Below are positions 1-9,002 of a stretch of DNA of 64,000 nucleotides, piece after piece (the first letter of the stretch is position 1; every line of letters starts with the position of its first letter). Origin of the DNA: Gemmatimonadota bacterium (GTDB taxonomy: Bacteria; Gemmatimonadota; Gemmatimonadetes; Longimicrobiales; Gaopeijiaceae); assembly GCA_022823145.1 (NCBI GenBank), contig JAJDXS010000063.1, positions 1 to 64,000 on the forward strand, written 5' to 3'. Position numbers and translations under genes: made by a program. A model generated the notes under the pieces. The model did no database searches. It saw only the letters and a program-made list of their open reading frames with translations, and was not told where the DNA came from.

Positions 1-2150
1 TCGTTCAGGAAGTCGAGCACGAAGACGTCGTGCTTCTTCTGGTGGGCCCGATTGAGCCGCGACAGGGTCTGGACCGCCTTGATCCCCGACAGCGTCTTGT
101 CGACGTACATCGTGTGGAGCAGCGGCTCGTCGTAGCCGGTCTGGAACTTGTCGGCGCAGACGAGGAACCGGTACGGATCCTCCTTGAACGTCTCGGCGAT
201 CTTGGCCGGCGGGAAACCGTTCAGGCTGGCCTCTGTCACCGTCGCGCCGCCGTATTCCTTCTCCCCCGAGAACGCGACGATCGCCTGGTAGGGGCTCTTG
301 CGCTCCTTCAGGTAGCCGCGGATGGCGTGGAAGTACTGGATCGCGCGCTCGATTCCGTTGGTGACGACCATCGCGCGCGCCTGGCCGTCAATCCTGTGCT
401 GGCTGATCACCTGCTCGTGGAAGTGGTCGACCATGATCTCAGCCTTGAGCCGGATCGCGTGCTCGTGACCCTCGACGTAGCGCCGGAGCTTCTTGCGGGC
501 CTTCTTGACGTCGAACTCCGGGTCGCCCTCGATGGTCTTGGCGAGCTTGTAGTAGCTCTCGACCGGCGTGTAGTGCTTGAGAACGTCCAGGATGAACCCT
601 TCCTGGATCGCCTGCTTCATGCTGTAGACGTGGTACGGAAGGTGCCGGACGGTTCCGTCGGCCTGCGGGTCAGGAGCGCCGAAGATCTCCAGCGTCTTGT
701 TCTTCGGCGTGGCGGTGAACGCGAAGTAGCTGGCGTTGGGAAGCAGCTTGCGCGACTCCATCAAGCGGTTGATCTGGTCCTCGTACGTCTCCTCCTCCGC
801 CACTTCGCCGGCCTTGCCGAGCGCCTGCCCCATCGCCGCACCCATCTTCCCGCCCTGGCTCGAATGCGCCTCGTCGATGATGATCGCGAAGGTGCGGCCG
901 CGCTGGTTGTTGCCGATCTCGTCGAGGATGAAGGGGAACTTCTGGATCGTCGAGATGATGATCTTCTTGCCCTGTGTGATGAACCGCCGCAGGTCGCCCG
1001 ACCGCTCGGCGTGCCCGACCGTGGACCCCACCTGGGCGTACTGCCGGATCGTGTCGCGGATCTGCTGGTCCAGGATGCGGCGGTCGGTGACGACGATGAT
1101 CGAGTCGAAGACGGGCGCGCCGTCCCTCTCCAGCGGGATCAGTTGATGGGCCAGCCAGGCGATCGAATAACTCTTGCCACTGCCCGCCGAGTGCTGGATC
1201 AGGTAGCGCTTCCCCGCCCCGTGTTCCCGGGCGTCCTCTAGGAGCCGGCGCACCACGTCGAGCTGCTGGTACCTGGGCCAGATCTGGACCTTCTTCGTTT
1301 TCCCAGTCTTCGCGTTCTTCGACGCCACCAACTGCGCGTAGTTCTCCAGGATGTTGGTCGCGCTCGCCCGGGTGAGGATGTCGTGCCACAGGTATTCCGA
1401 CCGCAGCCCGTCCGCGTTGGGCGGATTGCCGGCCCCGCGCTTCCAGCCGCGGTTGAAGGGAAGGAACCACGACGCCTTCCCCCGGAGGTGCGTGCAGAAA
1501 TGAACCTCGTTCTCGTCGAGCGCGAAGTGCGCCACGCAGCGCCCGAACCGGAAGACGGGCTCGCGCGGGTTGCGGTCCTTCTTGTACTGCCAGATGGCGT
1601 CGGTGTACGTCTGCTTCGTCAGACTGTTCTTGAGCTCGAACGTGAAGACGGGGAGTCCGTTGATGAAAAGCCCGATGTCCAGCGAACGCTGCATGTCGTC
1701 TTTGCTGTAGCGAAGCTGGCGGGTGACGCTGAACTGGTTCTGGCGGAAGCGCAGCTGGGCCGTCTCGTTCTGGGCCGAGGGCGTCCCGTAGAAAAGGTCG
1801 AGGTTGTGCGGGCCGTGCTTGATGCCGTGGCGGAGGACGTGGATCGTGCCGTGGCGGTTGATCTCGCCCTGAAGGCGGGCGAGGAACTTGCGGCGGGTGG
1901 GACAGTCCTCGTCGAGGCGCAGTGCTGGGGCGGTGTCGGGCTGGGTGGTGTGGAGGAAGGTGCGGAGCTGGACGAGATCGACGCAGTACTCACGGTTGTA
2001 GTCGTGGTGGTTGCCGGGGGACCAGCCGACGCCGCCGTAGCCGGGCAGGGGTTCGCCGACGGTGCGGCCTGAGGGGGGATCGCAGGGATCGCCGGTGAGG
2101 GCCTTGCAGATGAGGCGCTCGAGGCCGCGTTCGGTGAGGTCGGTGGTCAT
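1..2150 (-). CDS. hsdR: Type I restriction enzyme R subunit (HsdR), 3' end outside the window
   Basis: This is the ATP-dependent translocase and nuclease subunit of a type I restriction-modification complex. The minus-strand frame is open from the ATG at 2150 to the window edge, giving about 716 residues; HsdR is usually near 1000, so the C-terminal helicase/coupling part is missing only because the window ends. Seen directly: an N-terminal PD-(D/E)XK nuclease site (D158, then ELK at 172-174), Walker A SAGSGKS at 321-327, DEAH at 426-429, and later a stretch typical of SF2 motif V/VI (QTGYDEP, LSRLNR). The start overlaps the hsdS stop as ATGA, which implies translational coupling. No frameshift is visible in the part present. 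Function is assigned from family knowledge. Confidence 0.96.
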   Translation of the reverse strand, partial: MTTDLTERGLERLICKALTGDPCDPPSGRTVGEPLPGYGGVGWSPGNHHDYNREYCVDLVQLRTFLHTTQPDTAPALRLDEDCPTRRKFLARLQGEINRHGTIHVLRHGIKHGPHNLDLFYGTPSAQNETAQLRFRQNQFSVTRQLRYSKDDMQRSLDIGLFINGLPVFTFELKNSLTKQTYTDAIWQYKKDRNPREPVFRFGRCVAHFALDENEVHFCTHLRGKASWFLPFNRGWKRGAGNPPNADGLRSEYLWHDILTRASATNILENYAQLVASKNAKTGKTKKVQIWPRYQQLDVVRRLLEDAREHGAGKRYLIQHSAGSGKSYSIAWLAHQLIPLERDGAPVFDSIIVVTDRRILDQQIRDTIRQYAQVGSTVGHAERSGDLRRFITQGKKIIISTIQKFPFILDEIGNNQRGRTFAIIIDEAHSSQGGKMGAAMGQALGKAGEVAEEETYEDQINRLMESRKLLPNASYFAFTATPKNKTLEIFGAPDPQADGTVRHLPYHVYSMKQAIQEGFILDVLKHYTPVESYYKLAKTIEGDPEFDVKKARKKLRRYVEGHEHAIRLKAEIMVDHFHEQVISQHRIDGQARAMVVTNGIERAIQYFHAIRGYLKERKSPYQAIVAFSGEKEYGGATVTEASLNGFPPAKIAETFKEDPYRFLVCADKFQTGYDEPLLHTMYVDKTLSGIKAVQTLSRLNRAHQKKHDVFVLDFLN

Positions 2151-3574
2151 GGCTGAGGGTGGGAGGCGAGAGTTGGAATGTCGCCCTGGGGTGCAGCTTG
2201 TGTCTCGGGGTTGGCGTTGGGGTCGTGGGCTGTGAGTGGGTCGGTTTCAGGGAGAGAGGCTGCGGCTTCGCGGACGTCGAGCTTGCCGGTGACGACATCG
2301 GCGATGAGGCGGGTGCGGCATTCGTGGAGGAGGTTGATTTGGTGACCCGCGCATGCCGACGATTGGTCGATCAGCTCGATTCTGGACCTAAGGCATTGGT
2401 TGATAGAATCCTGTTCAGCCAAAGGGGGGACCGCGCACTCCAAGCGATCTACCACGTTCGACGCTAGAATCGGGATGGTCGCGCTAGACGCAGTCGACCG
2501 GAGCCAGTTCTCCGCTTGCCGCACCTGGCGAAGTATGAACCGCGGACGGACCAAACGTGAATCTAGCTCAAAGGCCGTGATCTGCTGGTTGGTCGATCCC
2601 TCGCCTAACATCAGCGCCATTCGCCCAGCAGTCGCGCCGATCACTACGAAGAGGATTGCTGGCCCATGGACGATCCGCGCCACTCCACGGGAGAATGCCG
2701 TTGGGTTTAGCCGCCGCACCGCGCGTCCGACTTCCTCGGCAGTCCCGCAGCTGGAAGGTCCATACCAAGGGACCGTCCCGTTCTCGAAAAACATTGGCTC
2801 AGACGTGGGAGGAGTGGCTCCGTTCTGGCTACGTATGGACAGCCATTTCAATGGCGCCACCTCCCAATGCTCCGGCACCTCCCCCAACCATTCCACCCCG
2901 GAGTCCTTGTAGGCCGGATAGGGCTGGCCGGTTCGGACATCGATCTGGCCCGAGACGGCCTGGTGAATGATGGCCTGCTTCTGCTCCTCCAGCAGCTCGA
3001 TCAGCCTTTCCTTGGCGCGGATATAGCGCTGGATGCGCCGGTCGGCGTGGTCGAGGAAGCGGACGATGGCGCGTTGCTCGGGGAAAAGAGGAAAGGGCAA
3101 TTTCATGTTGCCAATGAACTGCCAATCAGCACGGGGCATCTTTGCCCCAAAGGTCGATGCATCTATCGCGACGACGACCGGCTTGGAGCGCAGCAATTGC
3201 TCAAGGTACTTCGGTACCAAGCCGACACGCCGGGACCGCAGCACTAAGAACTCACCCGCACATACTCCACCCCTTCCTGGACAGATAACTTTCGCTAAGT
3301 AGGGTCTTAGTTTGCCGAAAAGGACATCTCCGGCCCGGAATCGTTTGCCTTGGCGATCGAAGCCAACGGCATCGTTAGCAACGGTAAACCTTCCGGTCCA
3401 GCTCTCTACATGCTCAAGGGCAAGGTAGATGTCGTCGCGGTCACGTGTTCTCGTGATATCCACGACATTCGCCACAACGCCCTTGAGGCGGGCTATCTCC
3501 CAAGACTTCGGCACGGTGCCCAGCCATGCGATGCGCGACGGCTCGTGGGCGGAGGTATGGCGAATCGCGTTCAA
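2147..3574 (-). CDS. hsdS: Type I restriction enzyme S subunit (HsdS)
   Basis: This is the specificity subunit (475 aa) that sets the DNA target of the HsdMSR complex. Two target-recognition domains can be seen from their repeated openings: IAWLGTVPKSWEIARLK near residue 17 and VEWLGEVPEHWEVAPLK near 225, each followed by a variable domain and a helical spacer (RAKERLIELLEEQKQAII). The C-terminus carries an extra Pro/Ala-rich tail of about 40 residues after the usual KLDVRE end. The chosen start is TTG at 3574, overlapping the upstream stop as TTGA; this coupled start fits the spacing used throughout the operon. The variable domains are lower in GC than hsdM, as is common for TRDs that swap by recombination. 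Confidence 0.95.
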   Translation of the reverse strand: MNAIRHTSAHEPSRIAWLGTVPKSWEIARLKGVVANVVDITRTRDRDDIYLALEHVESWTGRFTVANDAVGFDRQGKRFRAGDVLFGKLRPYLAKVICPGRGGVCAGEFLVLRSRRVGLVPKYLEQLLRSKPVVVAIDASTFGAKMPRADWQFIGNMKLPFPLFPEQRAIVRFLDHADRRIQRYIRAKERLIELLEEQKQAIIHQAVSGQIDVRTGQPYPAYKDSGVEWLGEVPEHWEVAPLKWLSIRSQNGATPPTSEPMFFENGTVPWYGPSSCGTAEEVGRAVRRLNPTAFSRGVARIVHGPAILFVVIGATAGRMALMLGEGSTNQQITAFELDSRLVRPRFILRQVRQAENWLRSTASSATIPILASNVVDRLECAVPPLAEQDSINQCLRSRIELIDQSSACAGHQINLLHECRTRLIADVVTGKLDVREAAASLPETDPLTAHDPNANPETQAAPQGDIPTLASHPQP

Positions 3575-4395
3575 TTTGCCAACTCACGCTGAATTCGTTC
3601 CATTACCTTATTGTGCCATGAGTCATACTTGAACAACAGGTGGTTGCTCAGAAAAGCCTTCTGCTGCAGTTCGTTGAGTATCCAGCCGATCGCTGAGACA
3701 TCTGGAGCTGTGGTGAATACCTTGTACTGTCCTATGTTAGGCTGATTCGGATCAGGCTGTCCGTTAGGGTTGACGACGGTCATGCCCCGCGTCGTTCGTA
3801 TGATCACGTACTTTCCAAGAACGTGGACCAAGTTTGGTTGCCGGGCCGTCGGAATGGCGACATTCTCGTTGTAGAACGCCATAATGTGGTCAAATGATGC
3901 CTGCGGACTAATTCCATCGTACGCAAAAACGATTTTGTACGGAGTGTCCCGCCACCTTTCATCTGGCATCTGAAGATACGGTGGAACAATTCTCTCAGAA
4001 TCAGGCATCGGCGGGATCGATGCGCACTTCTCTAAAGCGTCGTGTAACGATTCTTTGTCTAAGCGAGACTTGATCTCCGCTACGGCAATGCTCCCTTCGA
4101 GAGGAGCGATATGCCGGTTCCCTTCCGGCATCCGAAACCGCGGTGTATTGTCGGAAGTAACTATCACATCCATCTGGCCTGAAGTGCTGCCGTTCAAATC
4201 AAATAGATACCCCCCCAAGAACACGTCACACATCTTGGGCAGGTGACGCCCCAAGAAGTCCCGATAGACCTCCTCCCGCTCAGTGCCCACCCCAGTGGGG
4301 TTTTTTAGAAACGCGGCTTGCTTAGCCTTGTACCGCAACTCATCTGCAACAAAGGCATAGTGCCCTTTGAGGTCGTCGAATACATCCGACATCAT
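3571..4395 (-). CDS. DUF6602-like putative PD-(D/E)XK nuclease inside the hsd operon
   Basis: This 274-aa protein lies between hsdM and hsdS. Its start overlaps the hsdM stop as ATGA and its stop overlaps the hsdS start as TTGA, so it is made as part of the operon. It resembles the DUF6602 family from memory; that match was not searched. The sequence has a possible PD-(D/E)XK core: GTEREE at 37-42, QMDVIV with D76, then AEIKSR with E107 and K109. A charged amphipathic C-terminus follows. It is visibly more AT-rich than hsdM and has different codon use, which suggests separate acquisition. It could be an accessory nuclease, an anti-restriction-controlled effector or a structural partner of HsdS; no function is established here. 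Confidence 0.8.
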   Translation of the reverse strand: MMSDVFDDLKGHYAFVADELRYKAKQAAFLKNPTGVGTEREEVYRDFLGRHLPKMCDVFLGGYLFDLNGSTSGQMDVIVTSDNTPRFRMPEGNRHIAPLEGSIAVAEIKSRLDKESLHDALEKCASIPPMPDSERIVPPYLQMPDERWRDTPYKIVFAYDGISPQASFDHIMAFYNENVAIPTARQPNLVHVLGKYVIIRTTRGMTVVNPNGQPDPNQPNIGQYKVFTTAPDVSAIGWILNELQQKAFLSNHLLFKYDSWHNKVMERIQRELAN

Positions 4396-6530
4396 AACGA
4401 AATGACCTCCTCCAACAACCGGGTCGCATCTCGCCCGACGGCTACGATTTCCGCCCGAATCTCCTCCAGCGACCGCATCGGCTCGGGCTTGTAGAAGTAC
4501 CGGTTGAAGCTGATCTCATAGCCGATCTTCACACTCTTCGCCACGTACCACGCGTCCTCCGCATACGGCAACACCTCACGCTGCAGGAACCCCTCAATCC
4601 CGCCCTCTTCCTGCAACGGAATCTGCTCAGTGTCCCGCAGGCCCGAGTCAGGATCGTACTCCACAACCCGCTTCCGGACACCATCGCCAACCTCGTACAG
4701 CCCCCGAATCGGGTCCGCCGCCGTCCCCCGCCGATGCACCTTCTTGACCACCGGCGCGGCCCCCTCATCCCGCTCCGCCAACGCATTCAGCAGCAGCTTC
4801 TTCCGCTTCGCCGTCATCGTGCCCCCAGGCCGCGGCATCTCCGCCTTCACCAGCTCCAGGAACCGATTGTAGTCCAGATGCGGCCCGGGACCCATCTTGT
4901 TCCCCACCGCGTGCACCGTATCCCCCAGCTTCACGTCCCCCGCGTCGATGCACGCATCGAAGAACGCTTCTCGCCGCTCCTCCGACAGATCGACCTTCAA
5001 CCTGAGGGGCTGCTCCACTGTCACCTTCCAGTACCCGAACGCCTCGTTCTCGAAGATCTTGCTCTCCCCGGTCTCCTCGAAATCGAGGAACGTCCGGCAG
5101 ATCCTCTCGATGTCATCCGGTCCGAGTTCGCAGTTCTTCTTCCCCAGGTTCTTCCTGAGCGGCCGGAACCACTTCGTGGCGTCAATCAGCTGGACCTTGC
5201 CCCGCCGGTGCTCGGGCTTCCGGTTCGTGATCACCCAGACGTAGGTGGCGATGCCGGTGTTGTAGAACATGTTGAGCGGCAGGGCGACGATCGCCTCCAG
5301 CCAGTCGTTCTCGATGATCCAGCGGCGGATGTTGCTCTCGCCCTGACCCGCGGAGCCGGTGAACAGCGAGCTGCCGTTGTGGACCTCGGCGATGCGGCTC
5401 CCGAGCCTGGTCCCCTGCTTCATCTTAGAGAGCTTGTTGGCCAGGAAGAGCATCTGGCCGTCGCTGGACCGCGTGACCAGGGAGTACTCGGGATCGTCCG
5501 CGTGCTCGATCACGAACCGGTGATCGTGCATCTCCTTCTTCCCGCCCATGCGCTGCAGGTCGGTCTTCCAGCTCTTCCCGTACGGCGGGTTGGAGAGCAT
5601 GAAGTCGAACTCGCGCGTCGGGAAGGCGTCGTTGGAGAGGGTGGAGTGCTCCGGACCGCCCACGATGTTGTCGGCGGCCTCCCCCTCGCCCTTCAGCAGG
5701 AGGTCGGCCTTGCAAATGGCGTAGGTCTCGGCATTGATCTCCTGGCCGAAAAGGTGGGTGGACACCTGCTTGCCCCGCTCGTCGGCGAGTTGCTGCAGCA
5801 CGTCCTCGCCCACGGTCAGCATGCCGCCGGTCCCGCAGGCGCCGTCGTAGAGCAGATAGGTGCCGTCGTCGATCTCGTCGGCCACGGGCAGGAAGACCAG
5901 CTTCGCCATGAGTTGCACGGCGTCGCGCGGGGTGAAGTGCTCGCCCGCCTCCTCGTTGTTCTCCTCGTTGAAGCGCCGGATCAGCTCCTCGAAGATCGTG
6001 CCCATGCCGTGGTTGTCGAGCCCGGGGTGCCGGACCGTGCCGTCGGTGTCCACGACCGGATCCGGACCCAGGTTGATGTCGGGCGAGGTGAGCTTCTCGA
6101 TCAGCGAACCCAGGGCGTCGGCCCGGGAGAGCCGCGGGATCTGGTTGCGGAACTCGAAGTTCTCGAGGATCTCCTGGACGGTGGGCGAGAAGCCGTCGAG
6201 GTAGTCCTCGAAGTCGGCGCGGAGTCGCTGCTGGCTGGCGCGGGCGCGGAGGTCGCGGAGGGTGAACCTGGAGGTGTTGTAGAAGGCTTGGCCGGCAGCC
6301 TGGCGGAGTGGGACCTTCTGGTCGGTGATCCCCATCTCGTCGAGTCTGGCCTTCATCTCGAGGACGGCCTGCTTGGTGGGTTCGAGGACTGCGTCGAGCC
6401 GCCGGAGGACGGTCATGGGGAGGATCACGTCGCGGTACTTGCCGCGGACGTAGACGTCGCGGAGGACATCGTCGGCGATGCCCCAGATGTAGTTGGCGAT
6501 CCAGGTGAGGTTGGGGGTGTTGGAGGTCAT
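4392..6530 (-). CDS. hsdM: Type I restriction enzyme M subunit (HsdM), N6-adenine methyltransferase
   Basis: This 712-aa protein methylates adenine in the HsdS target and is needed by both methylation and restriction complexes. It has the HsdM N-terminal helical domain (residues 1-150), AdoMet motif I DGACGTGG at 229-236 and catalytic motif IV NPPY at 314-317. The C-terminal 200 residues (from about 520) form a long extension ending in EEVISL. The start at 6530 (MTSNTPNL) is preferred over an in-frame start 14 codons upstream because homologues begin with this LTWIANYIWG region. It is the first gene of the hsdM-DUF6602-hsdS-hsdR operon and is divergent from the kinase-like gene at 6870. Confidence 0.96.
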   Translation of the reverse strand: MTSNTPNLTWIANYIWGIADDVLRDVYVRGKYRDVILPMTVLRRLDAVLEPTKQAVLEMKARLDEMGITDQKVPLRQAAGQAFYNTSRFTLRDLRARASQQRLRADFEDYLDGFSPTVQEILENFEFRNQIPRLSRADALGSLIEKLTSPDINLGPDPVVDTDGTVRHPGLDNHGMGTIFEELIRRFNEENNEEAGEHFTPRDAVQLMAKLVFLPVADEIDDGTYLLYDGACGTGGMLTVGEDVLQQLADERGKQVSTHLFGQEINAETYAICKADLLLKGEGEAADNIVGGPEHSTLSNDAFPTREFDFMLSNPPYGKSWKTDLQRMGGKKEMHDHRFVIEHADDPEYSLVTRSSDGQMLFLANKLSKMKQGTRLGSRIAEVHNGSSLFTGSAGQGESNIRRWIIENDWLEAIVALPLNMFYNTGIATYVWVITNRKPEHRRGKVQLIDATKWFRPLRKNLGKKNCELGPDDIERICRTFLDFEETGESKIFENEAFGYWKVTVEQPLRLKVDLSEERREAFFDACIDAGDVKLGDTVHAVGNKMGPGPHLDYNRFLELVKAEMPRPGGTMTAKRKKLLLNALAERDEGAAPVVKKVHRRGTAADPIRGLYEVGDGVRKRVVEYDPDSGLRDTEQIPLQEEGGIEGFLQREVLPYAEDAWYVAKSVKIGYEISFNRYFYKPEPMRSLEEIRAEIVAVGRDATRLLEEVISL

Positions 6531-6869
6531 TCGCGTGTGATGGGGTGAGCGTGCCCGCGCCGTCCCGGCCAATCCGCCGCCGAAGCAGTATACGCCGATG
6601 GACGGGTAGGCGGGAAGGGCAGAAGCTGGATGCCGGAGTCCTCACACACCTGCAACTCCCGGAGCGCTCTTGATACCCATTTAGGATGGCGGATAGTAAA
6701 GTAGCCATGACCAAATGGAAACTCCACTTGACATTGTTGTCCCCATTCCGCCCGAGATCAGGGTTCGTTCCAGTCCTACGACACCATCCACCGAAACGGT
6801 GAGCCCACCCTGATGGCATCCGATTACATTGAATGACGTACCCCGGCCCCCTCCGACCCCACCCACCCC
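6531..6869. promoter_or_regulatory. Divergent intergenic region with candidate promoters
   Basis: This 339-nt gap separates two divergent operons. On the minus strand, TATACT (revcomp of 6587-6592) is a good -10 candidate for hsdM; no strong -35 is seen. On the plus strand, TTGATA at 6670-6675 followed about 18 nt later by TAGTAA is a possible sigma70-type promoter, and TTGACA at 6728-6733 is a second -35-like hexamer. GATTACATT at 6822-6830, about 40 nt before the downstream start, matches one arm of the AT-rich dyad found elsewhere in the window. No convincing gene is seen here. Confidence 0.35.
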
Positions 6870-9002
6870 ATGCCCGAACAGCTCACCGACAGGACGTACG
6901 AGGCACCTTTCCGGCCCCGCGCCCGAATGCTGCGGCTGCTCGGCGACGAGCTCATCGGCAGTCCTCGGTTGGCTGTGTTCGAACTCGTGAAGAACGCTTA
7001 CGACGCGGACGCCAACGCTGTCTCGATTCGCCTGGAGATCGCCGGAGAAGACGAGCGCGTGATCACGATCACGGACGATGGCGAGGGCATGTCGCTCGAC
7101 ACGATCGCGTCCGTCTGGCTGGTTCCGGGTCACGATCACCGGCGGAATCAACGCCGAGAGGGTCGGCGGTCGCCAAAACACAACCGGCTTCCACTCGGAG
7201 AGAAGGGGGTCGGACGCTTCGCCGTCCACAAGCTGGGCGACCGGATCAGGCTGACGACCCGCGCGGCGGGATCCGAAGAGTGCGTCGTCGACATCGACTG
7301 GAGTGAACTCACCGCCGAGCGCTTCCTGGACGAAGCCCTGGTGAAGGTGTCCACCCGTTCTCCGGAGGTGTTCGCGGATGGCAGAACTGGAACGAGGATC
7401 GAGATTCGGAGGTTGCGCCCACCGGATTGGACCCGCGGCGAGGTGCGGAGGCTATGCAACCAAATCACGTCGATCTGCTCACCGTTCGAGGAACCGGGGT
7501 CGTTTCGCGCAACCATGACCGTTCCGGGTCACGAGGGATGGATCGAAGACCTTCCCGACTTCAACGAGATACTCGATCGGGCCATTTGGAGATTCCGCTT
7601 CTCTCTCGTGGAGGGAAGATTCGACTGCAAATACACCTTCAGAAAGATCCCCGGGTTCAATCTCGAAGGGCGAGAGGTCTCCAAACGCGGCGACGTGCTG
7701 AAACTCCCCCGGATCGACGGCCGCGCCAAGACCTCCCGGCCGATTGCCGATATGCTGACGAGCTTTGGTATCGGTCCGATCACCGGTGAGTTCTTCGTCT
7801 TCGACCGAGCACGCGAGGTGCTCAGCCGCCTTGGGGACACACAACTGATCACCCGATACCTCGACGAGCACGGCGGAGTTCGCGTTTACCGTGACGGCAT
7901 TCGCATCTACAACTATGGTGAGCGTGGAGACGACTGGCTCGGCCTCGATCTGCGCCGGGTGAACATCCCCACCCGGCGAATCAGTAGGAACATCGTTCTC
8001 GGGGCGGTTCATCTTTCCCTCGAGTCCTCCTTAGATCTTGTCGAGAAGACTAACCGGGAGGGCTTCGTCGAGAACGATGCATTCCTACGGTTACGGCAGA
8101 TCGTGCTGGGCCTGCTGGAGGCGCTGGAGGAAGAGCGGCAGATCGACAAGGAGCGTCTGCGAAAGCTCGCCGGGAAGCCGTCCGAGTCCGCGTTTTCCGG
8201 GATTGACAAACCCATCGCCGAGCTCAGGAACGCTCTCGACGGTCGCGGGATTCGAGATCAGTTCGAGCCGTACGTAGCCAAGATCGAGAGTGACTACGTC
8301 GGCATGCAGGAGACGCTGTTGACCGCCGGTATGTCTGGACTGAATCTGGCCGTGGTGTTTCACGAGGTCGAAAGAGGCGTTCGGGTGCTCCATGACGTGA
8401 TCGTCGACGGGCGTGACATCGAGGGAGCGGCGGAGCAGGCTCGTCAGTTGATGCATGTCCTCGAGGGGTTCTCCACGCTGCTCCGACGGGATCCGAAACG
8501 GCGACACAGGCTGCACAGGCTACTGGACGCGGCAAAGCAGTTCAATGTTCTTCGCTTGCGGCACCACCGGGTACGCCTCGATGGCCCGGTCGCACAGAGT
8601 GCCGACGATCTCGAGTCCCGGTTCTCCTTTGGTCTGGTCCTGGGTGCCCTCAACAACCTGATCGACAACTCGCTCTACTGGCTCAGTGTCAGGTGGCCCG
8701 ACCCGCCTAACAACACCGAGTCCTCCGAGCGGCGTCTGTACCTGGGCACCTCGCGCGATCTAGCTGACGGACCGGCTATCGTGGTTGCCGACAACGGAGC
8801 TGGCTTCCAAGACACTCCAGATCACGTCACGCGACCCTTCTTCACCCGTAAACCGAACGGCATGGGCCTCGGCTTGTATTATGCGAACATGGGCATAGAG
8901 CTTAACGGCGGACAGCTGGCATTCCCCACCCGCGAGGAAGTCGGCCTTCCCGAGTGGTGTGACGGTGCCGTGGTCGCCATGGTATTCAAGGGGGCCGAGT
9001 GA
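6870..9002 (+). CDS. Dual-GHKL ATPase / histidine-kinase-like protein
   Basis: This soluble 710-aa protein carries two GHKL ATPase modules. The first, near the N-terminus, is HSP90/MutL-like: FELVKNAYDAD (N42), DDGEGM at 69-74 and GEKGVGR at 110-116. The second is kinase-like: NNLIDNS near 594, DNGAGF near 641 and GMGLGL near 663. Between them, VFHEVERG places H498 where a HisKA phospho-acceptor would sit. No transmembrane segment is seen. Its stop overlaps the start of a receiver-domain gene, so the two probably form a signalling pair. GHKL ATPases of this type are known from restriction-modification neighbourhoods, and here dcm, vsr and mcrBC follow. Which ATPase senses and which signals is inference. 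Confidence 0.85.
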   Translation: MPEQLTDRTYEAPFRPRARMLRLLGDELIGSPRLAVFELVKNAYDADANAVSIRLEIAGEDERVITITDDGEGMSLDTIASVWLVPGHDHRRNQRREGRRSPKHNRLPLGEKGVGRFAVHKLGDRIRLTTRAAGSEECVVDIDWSELTAERFLDEALVKVSTRSPEVFADGRTGTRIEIRRLRPPDWTRGEVRRLCNQITSICSPFEEPGSFRATMTVPGHEGWIEDLPDFNEILDRAIWRFRFSLVEGRFDCKYTFRKIPGFNLEGREVSKRGDVLKLPRIDGRAKTSRPIADMLTSFGIGPITGEFFVFDRAREVLSRLGDTQLITRYLDEHGGVRVYRDGIRIYNYGERGDDWLGLDLRRVNIPTRRISRNIVLGAVHLSLESSLDLVEKTNREGFVENDAFLRLRQIVLGLLEALEEERQIDKERLRKLAGKPSESAFSGIDKPIAELRNALDGRGIRDQFEPYVAKIESDYVGMQETLLTAGMSGLNLAVVFHEVERGVRVLHDVIVDGRDIEGAAEQARQLMHVLEGFSTLLRRDPKRRHRLHRLLDAAKQFNVLRLRHHRVRLDGPVAQSADDLESRFSFGLVLGALNNLIDNSLYWLSVRWPDPPNNTESSERRLYLGTSRDLADGPAIVVADNGAGFQDTPDHVTRPFFTRKPNGMGLGLYYANMGIELNGGQLAFPTREEVGLPEWCDGAVVAMVFKGAE

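Noticed and set aside
4734..6548. Plus-strand 604-codon frame
   Set aside because: Antisense shadow of hsdM, whose motifs are clear on the minus strand.
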